NCBI GenBank assembly: GCA_016293435.1
Contig: JAEDEG010000152.1
Location: 1-5,282 of the forward strand
Length of the DNA: 5,282 nt
DNA from: Clostridia bacterium
GTDB taxonomy: Bacteria; Bacillota; Clostridia; UMGS1810
Direction: 5' to 3'
Each line of letters starts with the position of its first letter. Position 1 is the first letter of the stretch. Both the position numbers and the translations under genes were made by a program. Of the stretch, positions 1-3,682 are shown piece after piece. The notes under the pieces are model-generated. The model worked only from the letters and a program-made list of their open reading frames with translations. It searched no databases and was not told the origin of the DNA.

Positions 1-10
1 CTTTTGGCAT
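1..10 (-). CDS. Start of the next leftward early gene (partial)
   Basis: On the minus strand an ATG at 10-8 follows immediately after the TAA stop of the Cro-like gene (13-11). It is preceded by GGAGGTGAT at 22-14, a nearly perfect anti-16S match that lies inside the last codons of the Cro-like gene. Only Met-Pro-Lys is visible before the window ends, so no function can be given. The arrangement implies a translationally coupled leftward early operon behind the Cro-like regulator. In temperate phages of this layout the next gene is often an antirepressor, excisionase or small DNA-binding protein, but nothing here shows which. Confidence 0.6.
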
Positions 11-202
11 TTAATCACCTCCGATAAAATAAGTTATTGGAACACCGAAGTAATCAGCAAGTATTTTAAGTTTTCCAATCTTAGGATTGCTTCTACCCGT
101 TTTCCAATTAGACAAAGTGTTCTGCCCTATTCCAGTATCTTTAGATACCTGATATGAAGTTTTACCCGTTTTTATAAGCAACTCTTCATATTTCTTGTAC
201 AA
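11..202 (-). CDS. Cro-like XRE-family transcriptional regulator, 63 aa
   Basis: A small DNA-binding protein made of a single XRE/Cro-CI helix-turn-helix and little else. The HTH spans about residues 17-36, with recognition helix Q27-N28-T29-L30-S31-N32-W33-K34. The family-typical LADYFGV segment follows at 48-54. The start is a TTG at 202-200, supported by AAGGAG at 216-211 with 8 nt spacing; no ATG lies nearby in frame. It diverges from the repressor gene at 430 and aligns with that protein's N-terminus without gaps, with about 29 of 62 positions identical, including IGQ-T-SNWK of the recognition helix. Small size, divergent orientation and a downstream early gene fit a Cro-type lytic regulator. 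The role is inferred from context; the HTH assignment is firm. Confidence 0.85.
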   Translation of the reverse strand: MYKKYEELLIKTGKTSYQVSKDTGIGQNTLSNWKTGRSNPKIGKLKILADYFGVPITYFIGGD

Positions 203-239
203 TTAGACCACTCCTTATCTATATCTTGTAGTTGCAAGT

Positions 240-257
240 ACTTCACTTTTGTGATAC
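240..257 (+). promoter_or_regulatory. Operator-like site 1
   Basis: The sequence is ACTTCACTTTTGTGATAC, with an inner palindrome TCAC-tttt-GTGA. It lies about 38 nt upstream of the Cro-like start codon, where bound repressor could block leftward transcription. It is assigned by similarity to the four other sites. Confidence 0.55.
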
Positions 258-269
258 ACTGTTTTTGTG

Positions 270-287
270 ACAAAACAAAAGTGAATT
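270..287 (-). promoter_or_regulatory. Operator-like site 2
   Basis: Read on the minus strand this is AATTCACTTTTGTTTTGT. It keeps the A-A-TTCAC half of the consensus but has a degenerate right half, making it the weakest of the five. It probably lies within the leftward promoter area. Confidence 0.4.
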
Positions 288-314
288 TCCAAGTAGTGTT
301 TTTTATTTTTTAAC

Positions 315-332
315 TCTACCATTTTGTGAAGT
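315..332 (-). promoter_or_regulatory. Operator-like site 3
   Basis: Read on the minus strand this is ACTTCACAAAATGGTAGA. The left half and the central TGG match the consensus. It sits in the middle of the control region and overlaps the proposed -35 of the rightward repressor promoter. Confidence 0.5.
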
Positions 333-351
333 TCCTTGCATAACCTATATT
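324..351 (+). promoter_or_regulatory. Candidate sigma-A promoter for the repressor operon
   Basis: TTGTGA at 324-329 and TATATT at 346-351 are separated by 16 nt and resemble -35 and -10 boxes. Transcription would start near 358, inside operator-like site 4, giving an untranslated leader of about 70 nt. An alternative pairing is TTGCAT at 337-342 with CAATAT at 361-366. Both overlap operator sites, which fits autoregulation. Neither is a strong consensus promoter. Confidence 0.35.
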
Positions 352-354
352 ACC

Positions 355-372
355 ACTTCACAATATGGAAGT
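355..372 (+). promoter_or_regulatory. Operator-like site 4
   Basis: The sequence is ACTTCACAATATGGAAGT, the best copy of the shared motif, with outer arms ACTTC and GAAGT forming an inverted repeat. It begins 28 nt before site 5, which could place bound dimers on nearly the same face of the helix. Confidence 0.6.
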
Positions 373-382
373 CAATACATAA

Positions 383-400
383 AATTCACATTTTGGAAGT
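383..400 (+). promoter_or_regulatory. Operator-like site 5
   Basis: The sequence is AATTCACATTTTGGAAGT. It lies 30 nt upstream of the repressor start codon and downstream of either candidate promoter, where occupancy would give negative autoregulation. Confidence 0.55.
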
Positions 401-429
401 TTTCTTTTTAATTAAAGAAGGAGACCAAA

Positions 430-804
430 ATGTACGAAATTTTTGAACAATTATTACAGAAATTTGGTGTTACAACTGCTGACGTTTGCAAATCAACAGG
501 AATAGGTCAATCTACGATGTCTAATTGGAAAAATAGAAGAAATCTTATCAGCGGAAAGAATGCTCAACTAATTGCTGATTATTTTGGAGTATCCGTAGAT
601 TACCTTATGACCGGAAAAGAAAAGGAAGGAGGAGAAACTTACTATTTTAATGAAGAAACAAAGAAGATTGCGCAGAAAGTATTTGAGAACAAAAGCCTTC
701 GTATGCTTATGGATTCTGCACAGGATGCCACACCAGAAGATATAGAAACAGTACATAGTATGTTGCTTGCACTTAAGAGAAAGGAACGTGGTAATATTGA
801 TTGA
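430..804 (+). CDS. CI/ImmR-like XRE-family repressor, 124 aa
   Basis: Probable lysogeny repressor. The XRE helix-turn-helix occupies about residues 16-35, with recognition helix Q27-S28-T29-M30-S31-N32-W33-K34; a polar helical region follows from about residue 65 to the end. ATG 430 has AAGGAG at 418-423, 6 nt upstream. The protein lacks a LexA/CI-type S24 peptidase domain, so RecA-stimulated self-cleavage is not expected. Its size and its overlap with a downstream ImmA/IrrE-like gene resemble the ImmR-ImmA pairs of Gram-positive phages and integrative elements, where ImmA cleaves ImmR. It opens a rightward operon and shares nearly the same recognition helix as the divergent Cro-like protein. 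The HTH is certain; the repressor role is a strong inference from position. Confidence 0.85.
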   Translation: MYEIFEQLLQKFGVTTADVCKSTGIGQSTMSNWKNRRNLISGKNAQLIADYFGVSVDYLMTGKEKEGGETYYFNEETKKIAQKVFENKSLRMLMDSAQDATPEDIETVHSMLLALKRKERGNID

Positions 805-1039
805 TTATAATGTGCAACTAATACAGTTTCCTAATAAGAAAGTAAAAGAGACAATCGTGAAAAATGAAGATGATTCCTATACCATTTTTATTGATGCTTC
901 TCTTTCATCAGAAGAGCAAAGAAATGCTTTCAAACATGCTATGAAACACATAACAGGAAATGATTTTGATAAAGATGATGCAGATAATATAGAGTACAAT
1001 GCACATAACATGGAAGTTGCTATGGAATTGTGCGTATGA
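797..1039 (+). CDS. Short ImmA/IrrE-like protein lacking the catalytic Glu, 80 aa
   Basis: Small protein overlapping the repressor gene end by 8 nt and overlapping the next gene through ATGA (1036-1039). I chose the TTG at 797 because AAAGGA (780-785) lies upstream at 11 nt and the resulting start, MIDYNVQLIQFP, looks like that of related small phage proteins; GTG 788 or TTG 767 are alternatives. ImmA/IrrE peptidases carry an HExxH zinc motif followed by a distal acidic segment. Here the corresponding segment appears to be H47-A-M-K-H51, followed by GNDFDKDD and E66-Y-N-A-H70. The metal-binding histidines could remain, but the catalytic glutamate is replaced by alanine. At 80 residues it is also far shorter than a typical full ImmA. 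It may be an inactive modulator or decoy of the repressor. The family call is moderate and the function unknown. Confidence 0.6.
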   Translation: MIDYNVQLIQFPNKKVKETIVKNEDDSYTIFIDASLSSEEQRNAFKHAMKHITGNDFDKDDADNIEYNAHNMEVAMELCV

Positions 1040-1842
1040 AAAAAAGATTATATTCTACGTTAATTATATTATTTGTTTTTATAAATTCCAGTTTGCTTGT
1101 ATTCGCTGATAATAGCAATGTTACGGTTCGCGTAACGGAAACTGGATCAAAGTACCATAGAAAAAATTGTACTTATTTATCAAGTAATATTGAGATAACG
1201 CTGATAGAGGCTATTGAAAAGGGATATACTCCATGTTCAAGGTGTGATCCTCCAACATTGTATTCTGATCCTGAAGATGCTGAAAAGCCATATGTAGCAC
1301 CAAAAAAGAAGAAAAATACATCTACATATGGTAAATCTTCATCAATTTCATCGACAAATGCAAAAGCATCAATAAGTAATGATTATCATAAAAGTGATAG
1401 TTCGAACGAAATACTTTATTTTTTTATACTACTTATTGCAATTTTTATTATTTACTGGATTATTGTCTTTATTAGAACAATATTCGATAATATAAAAAAA
1501 GAAAAAGTAGAATTGAGCAATTACAAATATTACTTTTCTATATATGCGTTCCATGATCCTATTAAATTTGTTGATGTTCCTGATAATGCACGAATAGTTG
1601 ATGGACTTCCTGTCACTGATGATACAGGCGCTTATGGAAAGTATACGGTTTATGTTTCTGCAAAAGGAAAATGTTTTCATCATAATCCAAAATGTGCAAA
1701 TACATTACAAGTTGAAAATTATGCAAACGCTTACTATCTAAAGCCTTGCAGAAGATGTGTAAAATGTGGAATACCTGAATTAAAATGGTACTGGAAATAT
1801 AAGGAAATTACAGAAATAAAGAAAAAATACAAAATACCTTAA
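1036..1842 (+). CDS. Membrane protein with two H-x3-C...C-x2-C knuckles, one on each side of a TM helix, 268 aa
   Basis: I do not recognise a named family. ATG 1036 overlaps the preceding stop (ATGA), so translation is probably coupled; the upstream SD is weak (GGAA 1024-1027). Residues 1-24 form a basic then hydrophobic signal sequence ending LVFA-DNS. A first motif follows, with H41-x3-C45 and, after a helical-looking stretch, PC67-S-R-C70. Residues 80-123 form a Lys/Ser-rich linker. A strong transmembrane segment lies at about 126-149, followed by basic residues. A second motif has H216-x3-C220 and PC238-R-R-C241, introduced by DGLPVTDD and YTVYVS. The positive-inside rule puts motif 1 outside and motif 2 in the cytoplasm. 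Similar Tyr-His-x3-Cys...Pro-Cys-x2-Cys knuckles occur as accessory domains of secreted nucleases and phage proteins (recalled, not searched). Position between repressor and integrase suggests a lysogenic-conversion or superinfection-exclusion role; this is inference. Confidence 0.8.
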   Translation: MKKRLYSTLIILFVFINSSLLVFADNSNVTVRVTETGSKYHRKNCTYLSSNIEITLIEAIEKGYTPCSRCDPPTLYSDPEDAEKPYVAPKKKKNTSTYGKSSSISSTNAKASISNDYHKSDSSNEILYFFILLIAIFIIYWIIVFIRTIFDNIKKEKVELSNYKYYFSIYAFHDPIKFVDVPDNARIVDGLPVTDDTGAYGKYTVYVSAKGKCFHHNPKCANTLQVENYANAYYLKPCRRCVKCGIPELKWYWKYKEITEIKKKYKIP

Positions 1843-1865
1843 TAAAATAAAAGGAGATTTGATTT

Positions 1866-2237
1866 ATGGAAATTTTAATAATTATATCTATATCAATAAT
1901 AGGATGGATTTTTATAGAATTGTTAAGCAAAACAAAGCAGAAATTACCATATGGATTTACAAAAGATATGGTAAATAAAGAATATGTTGATGATGCTAAT
2001 AGTCTTTTAAAAAATTCTATTTTATATATTATTTTATTTATAATATGCTATTTTATAAATAAGCATATTGTTTCATACGTAGTTGGTGGTATTCTATCAT
2101 TATTTGCAATAATACCTGCAATATCATCGTTGACAATGCCACTGAAAGGATTTGGATGGAAACTTTCTATAGCTGCAATGATTTCTGAAATTATTCCTTT
2201 GTTTATTTCAGCATATTTGATTATAATAAATATATAA
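1866..2237 (+). CDS. Small four-helix membrane protein, 123 aa
   Basis: Predicted integral membrane protein with no recognisable family. ATG 1866 is preceded by AAGGAG (1851-1856) with 9 nt spacing, and the gene starts 23 nt after the previous stop, so it is probably in the same operon. Hydrophobic segments lie at about residues 2-20, 49-64, 68-88 and 100-121. The one sizeable soluble part is a loop at about 21-48 containing KTKQKLPYGFTKD and acidic residues. The terminal position of the lysogeny operon and lack of enzyme motifs fit small membrane proteins that block DNA entry by related phages in lysogens, but nothing in the sequence proves this. Base composition is markedly AT-rich, like the gene before it. 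Confidence 0.75.
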   Translation: MEILIIISISIIGWIFIELLSKTKQKLPYGFTKDMVNKEYVDDANSLLKNSILYIILFIICYFINKHIVSYVVGGILSLFAIIPAISSLTMPLKGFGWKLSIAAMISEIIPLFISAYLIIINI

Positions 2238-2243
2238 AACAAA

Positions 2244-2269
2244 ACCGCCCCTGCGCCAACAGGGGCGGT
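2244..2269. terminator. Strong GC-rich hairpin after the lysogeny operon
   Basis: A perfect 10-bp stem, ACCGCCCCTG (2244-2253) with CAGGGGCGGT (2260-2269), encloses a 6-nt loop. On the plus strand no U-tract follows, so it is a poor classical terminator for the operon above. On the minus strand the hairpin is followed by TTTTGTTTTATATA, giving a good leftward terminator even though no leftward gene lies to its right here. It may instead be the first element of the structured integrase leader. Confidence 0.6.
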
Positions 2270-2281
2270 AAAGCACAATAG

Positions 2282-2400
2282 TCTCGGGGGAGATCTACTG
2301 TATACGCACATACAGATTGTATCATCTTCCGGGACAGCTTTCAAGTGAACACCAGTTCAGAAGCTGTTATTTTTATACACATTTTTAAGGAGGATGATAC
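2282..2400 (+). promoter_or_regulatory. Structured integrase leader with competing SD-sequestering helix
   Basis: Visible pairings: (1) GGGAGAT 2288-2294 with ATCTTCC 2324-2330, extendable by TCTC 2282-2285 with GGGA 2331-2334 across a two-G bulge; (2) a nested hairpin, CTGTAT 2298-2303 with ATACAG 2310-2315; (3) ACAGCTT 2334-2340 with AAGCTGT 2361-2367, containing TGAAC/GTTCA around an ACCA loop and followed by TTATTTTTATA; (4) GTATCATCTTCC 2319-2330 with GGAGGATGATAC 2389-2400, 12 consecutive pairs including one wobble, which would bury the integrase Shine-Dalgarno. Helices 1 and 4 use the same bases and exclude each other, the layout of a translational on/off switch. Function and trigger are inferred; the complementarity is directly visible. 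Confidence 0.65.
2334..2376 (+). terminator. Terminator-like hairpin inside the integrase leader
   Basis: The stem ACAGCTT/AAGCTGT has an inner TGAAC/GTTCA stem and is followed by TTATTTTTATA. It resembles a moderate intrinsic terminator for rightward transcripts and lies only 26 nt before the integrase ATG. It could end the lysogeny operon or act as an attenuator; alternatively it may just be the hairpin enclosed by the SD-sequestering helix. No convincing promoter separates it from the integrase gene. Confidence 0.45.
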
Positions 2401-2401
2401 T

Positions 2402-3457
2402 ATGGCAACAGCAAAAAAATTACCATCAGGAGCATACCGATGCCTAATATACATCGGTGACGAGAACGGGAAAAGGAAGTACAAATCTTTTACTGCTAAA
2501 ACAAAAAAGGAAGCAGAATTTAAAGCAACACAGTTCGCATTAAATCACAAAGACGATACTGACATTTCAAATATCAAGTTTAAAGATGCAATGAAGAACT
2601 ATAATAGCCTCAAGGAGAGCATTTTATCACCTTACTCTATAACTTCTTACATAACAATAAAAAACTGCCTAGAAAAGGATTTTGCATGGTTCTGTGATAT
2701 GCCTATTTCAGAAATAAAGCAAAAGGATGTTCAGAAAGTAATAAATGAAATGTCAAAGAAACTATCTCCAAAGACTGTTAGGAGCCGTCATGGTTATATT
2801 GCTTCTGTTCTTTCAGAAAATGGTTATGATAAAACATTAAGAACACAGCTACCACAGAAAAAGAGACCTGATAATCATGTACCAACAGAAGAAGAAGTAA
2901 AAATGGTATTGAAAGCAGCTGAAGGCCAAGAACTTGAAGTTCCTATCATGCTTGCAGCTTTCGGAATGATGCGCCGGGGTGAGATATGTGCTCTTACACT
3001 GGATGATTTCGATGGAAATGTAGTTCATATTAATAAAAACATGGTAAGAGCTCATGACGGAACATTCCACATAAAACAGCCGAAAACATATTCCGGTGAC
3101 AGATTTGTTGAACTTCCGCAATTCGTTGTAGAAAAAATAAAAGAAAAAGGATATGTGACAAACTATCTCCCGGATACTATTACAAAAAACTTTGAAATTC
3201 TTCTGGAAAGAAACAACATACAAAGATTCAGATTTCATGACTTAAGACATTTCTCTGCCAGTGTTCGTCATACATTGGTTCCTGATGCATACACAATGAA
3301 AGCAGGTGGATGGTCTTCAGAAGCAATTCTACAGAGTATTTACAGACATACTCTTAGTGATGTTGAAAAGGAAATGTCGGACAAAGTAAACAATCATTTT
3401 ACGGATCTTATGCAACACGAAATGCAACACGAAAAAAAAGAGCCTAGAAAACTCTAG
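2402..3457 (+). CDS. int: Tyrosine site-specific integrase, 351 aa
   Basis: Catalyses integration of the element at its attachment site, and excision together with a directionality factor. ATG 2402 has AAGGAGG at 2387-2393, 8 nt upstream; an in-frame GTG at 2345 lies inside the leader structure and lacks such a site. Residues 1-50 form the arm-binding domain (KLPSGAYRCLIYIGDENGKRKYKSF), 58-150 the core-binding helical domain and 160-335 the catalytic domain. Active-site residues visible are R191 (RRGE), K228 (QPKTYSGDR), H279 and R282 (HDLRH), W304 in GGW at the usual second His/Trp position, and nucleophile Y314 (SIYRHTL). Length is typical of phage integrases, so it appears intact. The C-terminal MQHEMQHE is encoded by a tandem repeat that recurs 217 nt downstream and is probably an integrase arm site. 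The gene is convergent with the large phage gene to its right. Confidence 0.95.
   Translation: MATAKKLPSGAYRCLIYIGDENGKRKYKSFTAKTKKEAEFKATQFALNHKDDTDISNIKFKDAMKNYNSLKESILSPYSITSYITIKNCLEKDFAWFCDMPISEIKQKDVQKVINEMSKKLSPKTVRSRHGYIASVLSENGYDKTLRTQLPQKKRPDNHVPTEEEVKMVLKAAEGQELEVPIMLAAFGMMRRGEICALTLDDFDGNVVHINKNMVRAHDGTFHIKQPKTYSGDRFVELPQFVVEKIKEKGYVTNYLPDTITKNFEILLERNNIQRFRFHDLRHFSASVRHTLVPDAYTMKAGGWSSEAILQSIYRHTLSDVEKEMSDKVNNHFTDLMQHEMQHEKKEPRKL
3410..3433 (+). repeat. Tandem 12-mer pair, probable integrase P-arm sites
   Basis: Two adjacent perfect copies of ATGCAACACGAA (3410-3421 and 3422-3433) lie inside the integrase coding sequence and encode MQHEMQHE near its C-terminus. Short direct repeats beside the core are typical binding sites for the integrase N-terminal arm-binding domain. 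Confidence 0.65.
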
Positions 3458-3461
3458 GCTC
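3440..3461 (-). terminator. Leftward terminator overlapping the integrase stop codon
   Basis: A 9-bp perfect stem, GAGCCTAGA (3440-3448) with TCTAGGCTC (3453-3461), has a 4-nt loop. On the minus strand it is followed by eight T residues (3439-3432). It therefore terminates leftward transcription entering int from the right; on the plus strand no U-tract follows. Its T-run lies in the integrase coding sequence. Confidence 0.75.
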
Positions 3462-3466
3462 ATGGC

Positions 3467-3491
3467 GTGCAGGAAAAGAGACTTGAACTCT
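3467..3491 (-). other. tRNA 3'-end-like core of the attachment site
   Basis: On the minus strand the segment reads AGAG, then TTCAAGT (a T-loop), then CTCT, followed by TTCCTGC and A, matching part of a T-arm (4 bp), an acceptor 3' strand and a discriminator base. The sequence then departs from the expected CCA (it continues CGCCA), and no anticodon or D arm lies upstream. This is how an attP core copied from a tRNA gene looks. The host target would be a tRNA with acceptor 5' strand GCAGGAA; its identity cannot be fixed here. Confidence 0.6.
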
Positions 3492-3626
3492 ATATTATAA
3501 AAAACATGAAAACGCTTTATTTTACTGTAATTGCCAATATTAGCTGATAAACACTGGATTTTTAATTGTAATTTATTTCATTTGAAAAGAGTATAGTTAC
3601 ACACATATGAACCATTTTACAATACT

Positions 3627-3650
3627 ATGCAACACGAAATGCAACACGAA
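3627..3650 (+). repeat. Second tandem 12-mer pair, probable P'-arm sites
   Basis: Two more perfect copies of ATGCAACACGAA (3627-3638 and 3639-3650) lie in the same orientation as the pair at 3410-3433. This copy is non-coding. The match between the two regions ends where the downstream A-runs differ in length (eight versus five). Confidence 0.65.
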
Positions 3651-3653
3651 AAA

Positions 3654-3680
3654 TCCCCGGAATTTCACCGGGGAATTTTT
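3654..3680. terminator. Bidirectional terminator between int/attP and the leftward large gene
   Basis: Stem TCCCCGG (3654-3660) pairs with CCGGGGA (3668-3674) around a 7-nt loop. It is followed by ATTTTT on the plus strand and by TTTTT (3653-3649) on the minus strand. It lies 3 nt beyond the stop of the leftward gene and ends its message, and also ends rightward transcripts from int. Confidence 0.85.
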
Positions 3681-3682
3681 CA

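Larger units (their letters stand above)
203..429. promoter_or_regulatory. Divergent lysogeny/lysis control region with five operator-like sites
   Basis: This intergenic region between the divergent Cro-like and CI-like genes must hold both promoters. Five 18-nt segments share A-(C/A)-TTCAC, an AT-rich centre and often TGGAAGT: 240-257 (+), 270-287 (-), 315-332 (-), 355-372 (+) and 383-400 (+). The 355-372 copy, ACTTCACAATATGGAAGT, is the most symmetrical. A weaker sixth match may lie near 262-275. Two sites sit next to the Cro-like gene, two next to the repressor gene and one in the middle, as expected for a phage genetic switch. Confidence 0.7.
3409..3653. other. Probable intact phage attachment site (attP)
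   Basis: A 28-bp perfect direct repeat (3409-3436 and 3626-3653) flanks a segment that resembles a tRNA 3' end (3467-3491). This is the expected form of attP for a tyrosine integrase: P-arm sites, core, P'-arm sites, next to int. The bases on either side of the core do not complete a tRNA, so the site looks unrecombined. The stretch 3492-3625 is AT-rich and shows no gene. The combination is directly visible; attP identity is inferred. Confidence 0.65.

Noticed and set aside
767..796. TTG 767 or GTG 788 as start of the ImmA-like gene
   Set aside because: TTG 767 would add residues encoded by the repressor gene end without a visible SD, and GTG 788 leaves almost no spacing after AAAGGA; TTG 797 gives the more family-like N-terminus. 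Some uncertainty remains.
2048..2344. 98-aa leftward open frame
   Set aside because: It is antisense to a better-supported membrane protein gene and runs through the hairpin and leader; it looks like a shadow frame with no ribosome site.
2345..2401. GTG start at 2345 giving an integrase with 19 extra N-terminal residues
   Set aside because: ATG 2402 has an AAGGAGG 8 nt upstream and begins at the usual integrase N-terminus; the GTG lies inside a hairpin and has no good ribosome site.
2368..2401. A dedicated int promoter around TTTTATACA
   Set aside because: The -10-like TATACA has no acceptable -35 at the proper distance and overlaps the hairpin tail.
2849..3238. 129-aa leftward open frame within int
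   Set aside because: It is antisense to the conserved catalytic domain of the integrase; composition rich in F, Y, S and C is typical of a shadow frame.
3463..3493. A complete tRNA gene
   Set aside because: Only part of a T-arm and the acceptor 3' strand are present; no anticodon or D arm can be folded from the flanking AT-rich sequence.
3409..3653. CRISPR-like repeats
   Set aside because: Only two copies of the long repeat occur, 217 nt apart, each an internal tandem of a 12-mer next to int; this fits integrase arm sites, not a CRISPR array.
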